Origin: Olivibacter sp. XZL3
Lineage (GTDB): Bacteria; Bacteroidota; Bacteroidia; Sphingobacteriales; Sphingobacteriaceae
DNA: 64,000 nt
Assembly: GCF_004368405.1 (NCBI RefSeq)
Contig: NZ_SBJH01000071.1
Span: forward strand, 1-64,000
Reading direction: 5' to 3'
Shown: positions 14,896 through 23,986 of the stretch, piece after piece
Numbering within the stretch: position 1 is the first letter of the stretch
How the letters are laid out: each line of letters starts with the position of its first letter
Program-made: the position numbers and the translations under genes
Notes under the pieces: model-generated
Databases searched by the model: none
What the model saw: only the letters and a program-made list of their open reading frames with translations
What the model was told of the DNA's origin: nothing

Positions 14896-17154
14896 TTATT
14901 CGCTATCTATTGATGACTGTGGCCAAGTGCCTTTTTTCTTTCCCCACTTTTTGTTAGGCTTTTCTCCCATTATAAACTCTATCTCGCCACCGTTTATTAT
15001 GTCTGCATGTGTAAAATAGGTTTTATCATACTTCTTACCGTTGAATCTTACCTCTTGCACGTAGATATTATCTTTACTGTTATTCACCGCTTTAAAACGC
15101 AATTCCTTACCGCCACCTGGTCTGAAAACCACCTCATCTGCCGCCGGACTGCCTATCACATATTCACTGCTAGCGGGGTTAGCTGGATAAATACCGGCAA
15201 TACTCCACACTGCCCAAGCGCTCATTTGTCCGCAATCTTCGTTTCCTGAATACCCATCCGGCTGATCATGATACATGGAATCGACAATCTGACGCACGCG
15301 ATGTTGTGTTTTCCAAGGCTCGCCTAAAAAGCTGTACATATAGGCAATGTGATGACTAGGTTCATTACCGTGTGCATACTGACCGATCAGACCACTTACA
15401 TCTGGAGAAGTATTTCCGCCGGTAAGTTCAGAGCTTACCGAAAATAGAGAATCGAGTTTCTCACTCAGCTTGGCATGGCTGCCATAGAGCTTAGCAAGTC
15501 CTCGTACGTCATGCGGTACAAAGAAGGAATGTTGCCAAGCGTTCCCCTCAACGTACTGCGCTTTGACTTCGTCGTGTTCTGACAAATAAGGATCAAATGG
15601 AACGACAAACTTGCCATCGCTGTTTTTAGCGCGCATGAAGCCCGTTGTTTTGTCGAAGATACGCTGATAGGCTTGCGCCCGCTTACTGAAAGTCTGGTAA
15701 TCTTCTTCCTTGCCCAACTTTTTCGCCACCTGGGCAATACACCAATCGTCGTAACCATACTCTAAGGTCACGCTGGCGCTATGCCCCATTTTGTCCTGTG
15801 GCATATAGCCGTGCTTAATATACTCTGGCACGCCACGGCCTGATTGAAAAGCGGAGGCCAACATTGCCTTGTATGCTTTTTCTACATCGATTCCCGGCCA
15901 GTCTTTTAAAACCGCATCTGCTATGACCGGTATGGCGTGATATCCCGTCATGGTGTTGGTTTCCCATGTACTTAAATCCCATACAGGCAACAATCCGTTT
16001 TCATCGTAAAAAGCAAGCATACTATTAAGCATCGCGGTGTACTTTTCGGGTTGTGTGATGGTAAATAAGGGGTTTAGCGCCCGAAAGGTATCCCACAAAG
16101 AATATACGGTATAACGCTGATTGTTGCCGGCCATTTTAAGCACATTGCCGCTCACATTTTTGTAGGCACCATCTGCATCGGAAAACAAAGACGGCGCTAT
16201 ACAGGTATGATAAAGGGCCGTATAAAACACACGCTTTAACTTTTCATCTGATGAAGACACTTGCACCTTTTTCAATTCGTGCTCCCATTTATCGGCAGCT
16301 TCCTCTTTTACGCGATTAAAATTCCAGTCGCTTATTTCCTGAAGGGCTTGTAGCGCTTTGTTCTCATCTGTCATCGATAGCGCAACTTTGATCTCTACGT
16401 TTTTTTGCTGCTCATCAAACACCAATTGAGCGCTAATACCTTTTCCCCGCTCTTCCGTTTTCGCAGCTTTTATCTGTGCAGATTGCACCCCATGCCCTGC
16501 TAAAATTGCCTGCTGAAAGGGTGCCGAGCTTCTTAAGGCGAAATACACGCGTTGTACCTTAGCCCATCCTGTGGAGTAGCGATACCCAACCAGCGTTGAA
16601 TCATCTACCACTTTGACGTAGGTTTCAGTAGGTGAATCCCAATTTAAATGGAAGCCCAAATCAAGTCGCACAACAGGAATGCTTTGACTTGGAAATTGGT
16701 ACCGATGGTATCCAACCCGTTCGGTAGCCGTTAATTCGGCCTTTATTTTATTGTCAAGCTCAACCTCGTAGTAACCCGGAGAAGCTTTTTCATTATCATG
16801 ACTGAAGGTGGCTCGAATATCGGCTGTTTCATCTTTCAAGGGATATAGCAAAGGCATTACCGAAATATCTAACCAGTCGCCAATACCCGTCCCGCTTAAA
16901 TGGGTGTGACTAAATCCGGCAATATGATTTTCACTATAGTGATAGCCGCTACACCAGTCCCACCCTGCTTGTCCATTATCGGGGCTTAACTGCACCATCC
17001 CGAAAGGAACAGTAGCTCCCGGAAAGGTGTGCCCATGCCCACCTGTGCCGATAAAAGGGTCAACATATTCGACTAATTTTCTCTCTTGCGCGCCTACCAT
17101 TAACGGTATGCTCAACAACGCACCGCATACTATTCGAGAAATATTCTTATTCAT
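14896..17154 (-). CDS. GH92 family alpha-1,2-mannosidase, secreted
   Basis: GH92 enzymes are calcium-dependent exo-alpha-mannosidases that trim mannose from host or fungal N-glycans. The 752 residues have a signal peptide (cleaved after VGA, about residue 22) and family blocks: VDPFIGTGGHGHTFPGATVP, AGWDWCSGYHY, GFSHTHLSGTG near the N-terminus; YSLWDTFRALNPLF in the middle; GNEPSHHIAYMYSFLG and YSGNEDCGQMSAWAVW near the C-terminus, carrying catalytic acids and metal ligands. Length is normal for the family. No SusC/SusD pair or sugar-locus regulator lies nearby, so it is not part of a standard polysaccharide utilisation locus here. The linkage specificity is inferred from the family. Confidence 0.93.
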   Translation of the reverse strand: MNKNISRIVCGALLSIPLMVGAQERKLVEYVDPFIGTGGHGHTFPGATVPFGMVQLSPDNGQAGWDWCSGYHYSENHIAGFSHTHLSGTGIGDWLDISVMPLLYPLKDETADIRATFSHDNEKASPGYYEVELDNKIKAELTATERVGYHRYQFPSQSIPVVRLDLGFHLNWDSPTETYVKVVDDSTLVGYRYSTGWAKVQRVYFALRSSAPFQQAILAGHGVQSAQIKAAKTEERGKGISAQLVFDEQQKNVEIKVALSMTDENKALQALQEISDWNFNRVKEEAADKWEHELKKVQVSSSDEKLKRVFYTALYHTCIAPSLFSDADGAYKNVSGNVLKMAGNNQRYTVYSLWDTFRALNPLFTITQPEKYTAMLNSMLAFYDENGLLPVWDLSTWETNTMTGYHAIPVIADAVLKDWPGIDVEKAYKAMLASAFQSGRGVPEYIKHGYMPQDKMGHSASVTLEYGYDDWCIAQVAKKLGKEEDYQTFSKRAQAYQRIFDKTTGFMRAKNSDGKFVVPFDPYLSEHDEVKAQYVEGNAWQHSFFVPHDVRGLAKLYGSHAKLSEKLDSLFSVSSELTGGNTSPDVSGLIGQYAHGNEPSHHIAYMYSFLGEPWKTQHRVRQIVDSMYHDQPDGYSGNEDCGQMSAWAVWSIAGIYPANPASSEYVIGSPAADEVVFRPGGGKELRFKAVNNSKDNIYVQEVRFNGKKYDKTYFTHADIINGGEIEFIMGEKPNKKWGKKKGTWPQSSIDSE

Positions 17155-17268
17155 TGTTAAGTAATTATGTTAGCTTGATGTTAAGATGGGCTAAAATAAA
17201 GAATATATTTTGAAACTGCGGTACTAAAACGGTTTAATAGCGATTACGATCCCAATTTGTGTATGCTC

Positions 17269-17778
17269 TTACTTTTCCAACGGTACGAATTTCATAGAGA
17301 TGGAGTTTACGCAGTGCCGTGTATTTTTGGCAGTAAAGCCTTCTCCTAGGAACACATGTCCTAAATGCCCACCACAATTTGCACACACAATTTCTGTCCG
17401 CATACCATCCGGATCAGGGATTCTTTTAACCGCGCCTTTTATTTCATCATCGAAACTTGGCCAGCCGCAATGCGACTCAAATTTATCTTCCGAACGGTAA
17501 AGGGGCGCGTTGCATTTCTTACAGACATACATCCCTTTTGCCTTATTATCGAGCAGGGCTCCCGAAAAAGGGCGCTCCGTGCCTTTTTTTTCTATAACCC
17601 ATGCCTCATCAGCACTTAGCTTATTGTAATTACCGGCCGACTTAACGGTGGTATCTATTTGCTCTTTTGATTCCATTTGTACTTTCTTTTTAACCGATTC
17701 ACTTTCCTTTGAGTTTTCTTGTGCACAGGCCTGAAAAAACAAGCCTAAATACATCAACAACACACCGACTTTTCTCAT
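17269..17778 (-). CDS. msrB: Exported peptide-methionine (R)-S-oxide reductase
   Basis: Reduces methionine-R-sulfoxide in proteins. The catalytic domain occupies residues 55-169: [12 protein letters not shown], the zinc cysteines CKKC (86, 89) and CANC (132, 135), SHCGWPSF with C104 as likely resolving cysteine, and the catalytic RHCVNS (C156). Residues 1-20 are a signal peptide with a lipobox-like FQAC (C18), so the enzyme is probably a lipoprotein of the periplasm or outer membrane, repairing oxidised envelope proteins. A lysine/glutamate-rich linker (21-50) follows. It is a single gene; MsrA is not adjacent. Confidence 0.94.
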   Translation of the reverse strand: MRKVGVLLMYLGLFFQACAQENSKESESVKKKVQMESKEQIDTTVKSAGNYNKLSADEAWVIEKKGTERPFSGALLDNKAKGMYVCKKCNAPLYRSEDKFESHCGWPSFDDEIKGAVKRIPDPDGMRTEIVCANCGGHLGHVFLGEGFTAKNTRHCVNSISMKFVPLEK

Positions 17779-17804
17779 TGCGTTTAGCTATATACCAATA
17801 TACG

Positions 17805-17836
17805 AAAAAAGCCCGAAATTAGTTTACGGGCTTTCT
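17805..17836 (-). terminator. Intrinsic terminator of sucD
   Basis: AAAGCCCG at 17808-17815 pairs with CGGGCTTT at 17827-17834 around an 11-base loop. On the minus strand the stem runs into six T residues, so it terminates sucD transcription. Confidence 0.8.
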
Positions 17837-17890
17837 TTATGTTGTCAGCTAACAGTCAATTAACTTTTAGCTTTAAGTGATATCTTTTTG

Positions 17891-18772
17891 TTAAGCTTGT
17901 ACTTTCGCTAGTTCTTCAGCAATAGCCGCTCCGATTTCGGCAGGCGATTCCACTACACGTATACCACATTCACGCATAATCTTCATTTTTGCAGCAGCCG
18001 TATCATCAGCTCCACCAACAATTGCTCCGGCATGGCCCATTCTGCGTCCCGGAGGCGCTGTTTGCCCTGCGATGAAACCAACAACAGGCTTTGTACCATG
18101 TTCTTTAATCCAACGAGCAGCTTCTGCTTCCATACCTCCGCCGATTTCGCCAATCATAATAATCCCTTCGGTTTCGGGATCATTCATCAAAAGCTCAACA
18201 GCTTCTTTAGTAGTAGTACCAATAATAGGGTCGCCACCGATACCGATAGCCGTTGTAATACCAAGGCCCGCTTTTACCGTTTGATCTACGGCCTCATAGG
18301 TTAACGTACCTGATTTGGAAACAACGCCCACATTACCCTTTTTGAAAATGAATCCGGGCATAATACCGATTTTCGCTTCGTCAGCGGTAATGATACCTGG
18401 GCAATTCGGCCCGATTAAACGAGAATCTTTATCCTTCAGGTATTCTTTTACCTGAATCATATCCTTTGTCGGAATACCTTCTGTAATACAAACGATAACT
18501 TCTACCCCAGCACTGGCAGCTTCCATGATCGCATCCGCAGCAAACGCGGGTGGAACAAAAATAATAGACACATTAGCACCCGTAGTGTCTACAGCATCCT
18601 GAACGGTATTGAAAACCGGACGGTCAAGATGTGTTTGCCCTCCTTTTCCCGGAGTTACACCACCTACTACATTGGTACCATACTCGATCATTTGCGATGC
18701 ATGGAACGAACCTTCAGTGCCAGTAAAGCCCTGAACGATAACTTTTGAATCTTTATTTACAAGTACACTCAT
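17891..18772 (-). CDS. sucD: Succinate-CoA ligase, alpha subunit
   Basis: Alpha subunit of the TCA-cycle enzyme that interconverts succinyl-CoA and succinate with formation of ATP or GTP. The 293 residues show the CoA-binding Rossmann domain ([29 protein letters not shown]), the GPNCPG motif (121-126) and the active-site phosphohistidine loop [12 protein letters not shown] (H247). The beta subunit sucC is not in the window, so the subunits are encoded apart, as is common in Bacteroidota. A promoter lies at 18792-18819 and an intrinsic terminator at 17805-17836, so the gene is monocistronic. Confidence 0.96.
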   Translation of the reverse strand: MSVLVNKDSKVIVQGFTGTEGSFHASQMIEYGTNVVGGVTPGKGGQTHLDRPVFNTVQDAVDTTGANVSIIFVPPAFAADAIMEAASAGVEVIVCITEGIPTKDMIQVKEYLKDKDSRLIGPNCPGIITADEAKIGIMPGFIFKKGNVGVVSKSGTLTYEAVDQTVKAGLGITTAIGIGGDPIIGTTTKEAVELLMNDPETEGIIMIGEIGGGMEAEAARWIKEHGTKPVVGFIAGQTAPPGRRMGHAGAIVGGADDTAAAKMKIMRECGIRVVESPAEIGAAIAEELAKVQA

Positions 18773-18791
18773 TGGTCGAATTTTTGTATGG

Positions 18792-18819
18792 CAAACTTAC
18801 TAAATTCATTTGAAAACAA
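18792..18819 (-). promoter_or_regulatory. Promoter of sucD
   Basis: On the minus strand TTG (18819-18817), 17 bases, then TAAGTTTG (18799-18792). The ATG follows 19 bases after the -7 box, giving a short leader. Confidence 0.55.
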
Positions 18820-18837
18820 GGGAAAGAGATTTAAAAT

Positions 18838-19012
18838 AGCTTTAGGCTAGTTTTAGGTTGTAGTTTTAAGTTATACGTCATCAAGCAGAGACTATAGATT
18901 TTAAGTTATAAGTTTTAAGCTATATAGGCTTTATGCTCTAAAAGTAAGCTTTAGGTGTGAAATGTAAGTATCTCGGCAACGAATAAGCAACAACCAATAA
19001 CCAACAACAAAC
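18838..19012. repeat. Intergenic permuted-word tract
   Basis: The 242-base spacer between sucD and the ABC transporter is filled with variants of short words such as TTTTAAGTTATAAGTTTTAA (18899-18918) and, at its end, CAACAACCAATAACCAACAA (18987-19006). No coding potential. Confidence 0.6.
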
Positions 19013-19014
19013 AA

Positions 19015-20847
19015 CTAAATACCTGCAGAGTGAAACTGCAAATCGTAAAGGCGCTTGTAATAACCATTCAAATGAAGCAGTTCCTGATGATTGCCCATTT
19101 CCTTGACTTCACCATGATCTAATACGATGATCTTGTCAGCTTTTTGAATGGTAGACAAACGATGGGCAATAACGATAGATGTGCGATTCTTCATAAGTTT
19201 CTCAATCGCGTTCTGAATCAATAATTCTGTCTCCGTATCGACGGAAGAGGTAGCTTCGTCTAAAACCAAGATCTTCGGATTATGCACCAGCGCCCGAATA
19301 AAGGAAATCAATTGCGCCTGGCCGGCCGACAAGGTCGATCCGCGTTCTTTTACTTCATAGTCATACCCGCCTGGTAGACGTTCGATAAAGGCATGCGCTC
19401 CCACTTTTTTCGCCGCTTCGATCATCGCTTCCCGCGTAATACCCGGGTCATAAAGACTGATATTATTGGCTACCGAATCAGAAAAAAGGAAAACGTCTTG
19501 CAAAACCGTAGCAATTGTTTGACGCAGATAGTTGATATCATAATTGCGGATATCGGCGCCGTCCAACTGAATGGATCCTTTATCGATTTCGTAAAACCTA
19601 CTGAGGATATTGATGGTGGAAGATTTGCCGGCGCCGGTTGCTCCCACTAAAGCCAAGGTCTCCCCTGCCTTGACCTCAAAACTTACGTCTTTAAGCACCC
19701 ACTTCACGTTCGGCTTGTTTGCTTTATCAGCAGCGTCACGCTGCCGAGGAACTTCCTCTTTATCCGACTGTAAAGGATCGTCATAAGTAAACCAAACGCG
19801 ATCAAATTTAATGTTGCCCTGTATTTTCTCCGGCTTTAAGGTTCCGTTATTAGGTGTCTTTTCATCCGTATCCAGCACGGAAAAAATCCGTTCCGCCCCA
19901 ACCATCCCCATCTGCAGGGTATTAAACTTATCTACCAACTCCCTAATAGGCCGGAAGATCATATTGATATACATAATAAAAGCGACGACAACCCCTGGCG
20001 ACACCCGTCCTGCTAATATAGACTTGGAACCATACCAAACCAACAATCCCAAGGCTATTGCCATGATGATCTCAATTACGGGAAAGAATATCGAGAAGTA
20101 CCAGTTTGAACGGATATGCGCATTGCGATGTTCTGCATTAATGGCTTTAAATTTGTCCATTTCCTGTTTCTCTCGCGCAAAATATTGGATAACACTTACA
20201 CCGGATATGTGCTCTTGCAAGAAGGTGTTTAAACTGGACACCCAGTGTCTTACATCTTGAAAAGCGGATTTCATTGCTTCCTGAAAGAAATAGGTGGCGA
20301 TCACCATCAAAGGCGTTGGCGTCAATACAATCAGTGTCAATTCCCAATCGGTATAGAGCATAACGCCGATAATAACGATCAACTGAAGAATGTCACCTAT
20401 AATCTGAATCAACCCTTCTGAAAATATATCCGCAATAGTTTCTAAGTCTGAAATAGTACGTGTTATCAGTCTTCCTATGGGCGTCTTGTCGAAATACTTA
20501 AGCCGTAGATTGATAATATGATTAAAAGTTTCTATTCGCAAGTCCCGAATGACCGATTGTCCCAACGAATTAGTCAATAGCGTATGATAATACCTAATAG
20601 CAGTCTGAAAGACCAACAAACCCAACATCGCCAACGTCATCAAATTGAGTCCTTCGTAGTTATTCTTCAGAATAAACTCGTCCAAGGTATATTCCACCAG
20701 CATAGGCAAAAGTGGAGAAATGCCTGCTACTACAAGTGTTAACAGAACCGACCAAACAAAATAGCTACGATAAGGTCGTAAATATTTCCCCAACCTACCT
20801 AATAGTTGAGCATCGTATGTTTTACCCGTTATCTTTGCTTCACTCAT
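19015..20847 (-). CDS. ABC exporter, fused permease and ATPase (MsbA/MdlB type)
   Basis: Type IV (exporter-fold) ABC half-transporter of 610 residues, inner membrane, working as a dimer. Residues 1-320 form the six-helix transmembrane domain; residues 345-610 the ATPase, with Walker A GATGAGKS (402-409), Q-loop, signature LSAGQ (506-510, a mild variant of LSGGQ), Walker B ILVLDE (526-531) and H-loop AHR (561-563). A charged insert (about 358-380) lies between the first ATPase strands. Closest types export lipids, peptides or drugs; the substrate cannot be inferred. It stands alone between sucD and truA. Confidence 0.92.
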   Translation of the reverse strand: MSEAKITGKTYDAQLLGRLGKYLRPYRSYFVWSVLLTLVVAGISPLLPMLVEYTLDEFILKNNYEGLNLMTLAMLGLLVFQTAIRYYHTLLTNSLGQSVIRDLRIETFNHIINLRLKYFDKTPIGRLITRTISDLETIADIFSEGLIQIIGDILQLIVIIGVMLYTDWELTLIVLTPTPLMVIATYFFQEAMKSAFQDVRHWVSSLNTFLQEHISGVSVIQYFAREKQEMDKFKAINAEHRNAHIRSNWYFSIFFPVIEIIMAIALGLLVWYGSKSILAGRVSPGVVVAFIMYINMIFRPIRELVDKFNTLQMGMVGAERIFSVLDTDEKTPNNGTLKPEKIQGNIKFDRVWFTYDDPLQSDKEEVPRQRDAADKANKPNVKWVLKDVSFEVKAGETLALVGATGAGKSSTINILSRFYEIDKGSIQLDGADIRNYDINYLRQTIATVLQDVFLFSDSVANNISLYDPGITREAMIEAAKKVGAHAFIERLPGGYDYEVKERGSTLSAGQAQLISFIRALVHNPKILVLDEATSSVDTETELLIQNAIEKLMKNRTSIVIAHRLSTIQKADKIIVLDHGEVKEMGNHQELLHLNGYYKRLYDLQFHSAGI

Positions 20848-20959
20848 ATTTACATTCGCTGCTTTGGATCCTCAGACACCCGCTTACGGCTTTTGTTTGT
20901 TGATGCACTGTTCATTTTTTAACGAATCATAAGCCCGACCGACCTAGGCCCGACTTTTT

Positions 20960-21060
20960 CTTATGACTTTCGATTTTTGAATTTTTAATTTCCACTTTTT
21001 ACCACCCCTACGAGAGGCAAACTTTTTAATTTTGAATTTTGAATTTTGAATTTTCACTTT
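20960..21060. repeat. Permuted-word tract reaching into the truA 3' end
   Basis: Variants of TTTTGAATTTTGAATTTT (21029-21055) and related words fill the spacer downstream of truA and extend into its last codons, so the end of the protein is encoded by repeat sequence. Confidence 0.55.
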
Positions 21061-21823
21061 GTTCATCCCAAGGATACAAAACTTCTGTGAGATACAGGCC
21101 ACAAGCTGGGACAGAAACGCCGGCCGCACTTCTGCTCTTACTCTTAATCACCTGGTGAATATATGCCGGATCATGCTTTCGGTATCCGATTTCCATCAAG
21201 GTGCCTACGATCGCTCTCACCATATTCCTTAAAAATCGATCGGCGGATATATAAAAAACCAATCGCCCTTCATCCAACCACCGCCATTCCGCACGAAAGA
21301 GCCGGCAGTTGTTCGTAAAAACTTGTGTATGGGATTTGCTGAAACAGCTAAAGTCCCGATAGCTCATCATTTGTCTAGCCGCTTCGTTCATGGCGGCCAC
21401 ATTTGGCCGTTCTCTCAGCTGCCATGAAAAATTGTGAAGAAAGGGATTCTTACTGAAATGGATGTGGTATTCGTAAGATCGCTTGATGGCATCAAAGCGT
21501 GCATGTGCTTCGGCAGCAACAACAAACAGCCGTTTTACTGCAATGTCTACTGGCAATAAGGCATTTAAGCTTGCCACTATGCGCTCTTCCCGACCTTCAA
21601 CAGTTCCTTCCTCATCATCAAAATGCGCGTAAAGCTGCGTAGCGTGCACGCCGGTATCCGTTCTTCCACAACCCAACGTTTGCACCTCGCTTCTCAACAC
21701 GGTACTTAATACGCCGTTAAGTACCTCCTGCACACTTATGGCGTTTTTCTGGATCTGCCAGCCGTGATAAGCCCCTCCGTTAAATGCAAGTTCTATAAAA
21801 TATCGTTTCCTCTCTGGTTTCAC
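21026..21823 (-). CDS. truA: tRNA pseudouridine synthase A
   Basis: Converts U38-U40 of tRNA anticodon arms to pseudouridine. The catalytic loop CGRTDTGVHATQ holds the essential aspartate; further family blocks are LAFNGGAYHGWQIQ, ARFDAIKRSYEYHIH, RFLRNMVRAIVGTL and AAGVSVPACGLYLTEV. I start at the GTG at 21823: an upstream TTG (21832) lies inside a -7 promoter box (TAAGTTTG, 21837-21830), so it cannot be in the messenger. The last ten residues (SENSKFKIQN) derive from an intergenic repeat tract, probably an extension after loss of the original stop. Divergent from the DUF4293 gene. Confidence 0.92.
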   Translation of the reverse strand: MKPERKRYFIELAFNGGAYHGWQIQKNAISVQEVLNGVLSTVLRSEVQTLGCGRTDTGVHATQLYAHFDDEEGTVEGREERIVASLNALLPVDIAVKRLFVVAAEAHARFDAIKRSYEYHIHFSKNPFLHNFSWQLRERPNVAAMNEAARQMMSYRDFSCFSKSHTQVFTNNCRLFRAEWRWLDEGRLVFYISADRFLRNMVRAIVGTLMEIGYRKHDPAYIHQVIKSKSRSAAGVSVPACGLYLTEVLYPWDEQSENSKFKIQN

Positions 21824-21829
21824 TACCTG

Positions 21830-21837
21830 CAAACTTA
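21830..21837 (-). promoter_or_regulatory. Promoter -7 box of truA
   Basis: TAAGTTTG on the minus strand, six bases before the GTG start. It rules out the upstream TTG as start codon and implies a nearly leaderless messenger. Confidence 0.5.
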
Positions 21838-21906
21838 GATAAAAGTAAGAAGATTTTTAACATCAACCGTTAAGTCTTTCATCACAATGGGGCCGGTGTT
21901 TCAGCC

Positions 21907-21936
21907 TTGTGTCTTGACCTGAATATCTTATCTTTG
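21907..21936 (+). promoter_or_regulatory. Promoter of the DUF4293 gene
   Basis: TTG (21907-21909), 19 bases, TATCTTTG (21929-21936), a good Bacteroidota promoter, 22 bases before the ATG. Confidence 0.65.
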
Positions 21937-21958
21937 CAAGAACATATATTTTTTTCAC

Positions 21959-22438
21959 ATGATACAGCGCATACAAACTGTTTGGCTATTACTGGCTTCT
22001 GTAACCATCTTAGCTTTATTTCTATTCCCTTACGCACAGTTTTCCGACAATAGTGGTATTGCCATGGCATTAAAGGTAACTGGCGTCTTAAATCACGCAG
22101 GTGGACAAAATCAATCGAGCACCTCCTTTGCATTTGTTCTTCAGTCAATTGCAACAATTTTACTTGCAATATTGCCTTTCATCACAGTGTTAAAATATAA
22201 AAATAGAAGGAAGCAAATAAGTTTAATTTTGATAAGCCTTTTGCTTGTGATTCTTTTCGCTTTTTGGCTATTTATCTCTGCAAACACGGCGGTGGAAGCC
22301 GTTAACAAAACGATCGAACTGAACAATATCGGTATTGGTGCATTACTCATCCTTCCGTATATTGTTTTCCTGCTCCTCGCTATGAGAGGGATTAATCATG
22401 ATACGAAACTCATTAAATCGGCGGATCGTCTACGATAG
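21959..22438 (+). CDS. DUF4293 family membrane protein
   Basis: The 159 residues match DUF4293, a small integral membrane family restricted to Bacteroidota, with the typical start MIQRIQTVWLLLA. Four hydrophobic helices can be seen at about 6-26, 58-78, 84-106 and 124-144, with a short polar loop (33-55) after the first. No catalytic motif is visible and no function is known. In several Bacteroidota this gene lies close to truA, here divergent across 135 bases. It has its own promoter and an intrinsic terminator at 22465-22491, so it is transcribed alone. Confidence 0.85.
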   Translation: MIQRIQTVWLLLASVTILALFLFPYAQFSDNSGIAMALKVTGVLNHAGGQNQSSTSFAFVLQSIATILLAILPFITVLKYKNRRKQISLILISLLLVILFAFWLFISANTAVEAVNKTIELNNIGIGALLILPYIVFLLLAMRGINHDTKLIKSADRLR

Positions 22439-22464
22439 TGTGTATTTTTTGAGAAAAAATGTGG

Positions 22465-22491
22465 AAAAGGACGAGAAATCGTCCTTTTTTT
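22465..22491 (+). terminator. Intrinsic terminator of the DUF4293 gene
   Basis: AAAAGGACGA (22465-22474), GAAA tetraloop, TCGTCCTTTT (22479-22488), then a T-run. It also shows that the open frame from 22459 is not the start of the downstream porin gene. Confidence 0.9.
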
Positions 22492-22626
22492 AGCACAAAA
22501 CTAAAGCAACAAATCAAGCAGAAGAAACTAATAATCAACACGTTAAATTACAACAAGAAGAATGGTCTAATTTTTGGTCACTATGCAGTAATTTCAAAAA
22601 ACAATTTAGAAACGAAATTAAATTTT

Positions 22627-23928
22627 ATGATCAGTAACTTTAGACTAAGAAAAACTAGCTCTCTAATTGCTTTAGCGTGTTTTGCTGCTGCACCAGCATT
22701 CGCTCAAACAACAGAGGTTAATGATGTAAAGCCATTCGCTCCTGAAAGCGAATTTAGGACATGGTCCATCGGCGTCGGAGCAGGCGTTATCAACCAATGG
22801 AATGTGATGGGTTTCCGGAGAGATTTTAGGTCGGTAGAAAGCCAGTTAGGTTATAACTTCTATGTTAAAAAACAAATAACACCCTCTTTTGGACTTAAGG
22901 CGGAGTATTTAGGCGGAAAGCTGAACGGCAGTAGTGAAGCAAATGCTGACAAGTTCTCGACCAAGTTACCTTGGTCTGCCGCTTTAAGTGCAGATATCAC
23001 GTTGGCAAACATCAATTGGAGACAAGAAGGCGTAATTAAGCCTTATGTAGCAATTGGTGTAGGAGCGCTTAGTTATAATCCAACGACGACTATAGGAGGC
23101 GTTGAACAAGAGCTTGGCTCAACCACCAAGGCGTTTATCCCAGCGGGCCTTGGACTTAAATTTGGCGTTGCTAACGGAATTAACGTCGATTTAGGCTATC
23201 AGGTGAATTTAGCCAACACAGCAACGCTAGATGGAGTAAACACCGGCACAAAAGACATGTTTTCCTATGTGCATGCCGGTCTGGAATTTGCTTTGGGAGA
23301 TGCCACCAAACCATTCCTTGCCAGTCGCAATCCGGTAGTGGATATGCGCAAAGAATACCAAGCTAGTTATGATGAATTAGCGGCTGCCTTAAAAGCACAG
23401 AAAGAGGAAAATGAAACGCTGAAAGCGCAATTAGCGACCGACTTAGCGGACGATGATGGAGACGGTGTGGCAAATAAATTTGATAAATGTCCGGGTACGG
23501 CCGCAGACACGAAAGTAGACGGGTCTGGTTGTCCGCTCCCTGAAGCAAAACAAGTAGTACAACAAATCACGGTGACTGAAGAAGACCGTCGAGTAGTTGA
23601 CGAAGCAATTAAAAACCTCGAGTTTGATCTGAGCAAAGCAACCATTCGTCCGAGCTCTTATCCTAGTCTGGACAAGGTGGCTAAACTGTTAGTAGAAAAG
23701 AACTTCAGTCTGAAGTTGGCAGGACACACCGACAACACGGGCTCCATGAATTTAAACATGCGTTTGTCGAAAGAGCGTGCTGAAGCTGTTAAAGCATATT
23801 TAGTAAGCAAGGGAGCTAATCCGTCGCGCATAGAGGCAACCGGTTACGGGCCAACTCAACCTATTGCGACGAATGCAACAGCGGAAGGGCGTCAAGCAAA
23901 TCGCCGAGTAGAATTTACCTTATACTAA
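22627..23928 (+). CDS. OmpA-family outer membrane protein
   Basis: The 433-residue porin-like protein anchors the outer membrane to peptidoglycan. From the ATG at 22627 it has a signal peptide (ACFAAAPAFA, cleaved before QTTEV), an N-terminal beta-barrel (about 30-245), a short coiled segment (LKAQKEENETLKAQL), one thrombospondin type 3 calcium-binding repeat (DDDGDGVANKFDKCPGTAAD) and the OmpA C-terminal domain (LAGHTDNTGSMNLNMRLSKE, SRIEATGYGPTQPIA, NRRVEF). The upstream open frame is rejected because it includes the terminator of the previous gene. A strong terminator at 23952-23986 ends it. The exact porin orthology is not claimed. Confidence 0.93.
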   Translation: MISNFRLRKTSSLIALACFAAAPAFAQTTEVNDVKPFAPESEFRTWSIGVGAGVINQWNVMGFRRDFRSVESQLGYNFYVKKQITPSFGLKAEYLGGKLNGSSEANADKFSTKLPWSAALSADITLANINWRQEGVIKPYVAIGVGALSYNPTTTIGGVEQELGSTTKAFIPAGLGLKFGVANGINVDLGYQVNLANTATLDGVNTGTKDMFSYVHAGLEFALGDATKPFLASRNPVVDMRKEYQASYDELAAALKAQKEENETLKAQLATDLADDDGDGVANKFDKCPGTAADTKVDGSGCPLPEAKQVVQQITVTEEDRRVVDEAIKNLEFDLSKATIRPSSYPSLDKVAKLLVEKNFSLKLAGHTDNTGSMNLNMRLSKERAEAVKAYLVSKGANPSRIEATGYGPTQPIATNATAEGRQANRRVEFTLY

Positions 23929-23951
23929 AAAGAGACTTCTAAGTCATTAAT

Positions 23952-23986
23952 AAAAACGGCCGTCTATCACGGCCGTTTTTTATTTT
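23952..23986 (+). terminator. Intrinsic terminator of the OmpA gene
   Basis: AAAAACGGCCGT (23952-23963) pairs with ACGGCCGTTTTT (23969-23980), five-base loop, then a T-rich run. It overlaps the stop codon of the convergent gene at 23980 and may terminate both. Confidence 0.92.

Noticed and set aside
18838-19012. Small RNA or attenuator upstream of the ABC transporter
   Set aside because: The repetition is of permuted words without a stable fold or promoter; it is better described as one of the spacer tracts.
22459-22626. Upstream extension of the OmpA-family gene
   Set aside because: It contains the intrinsic terminator of the DUF4293 gene and no homology-like sequence, and a standard signal peptide starts at 22627.
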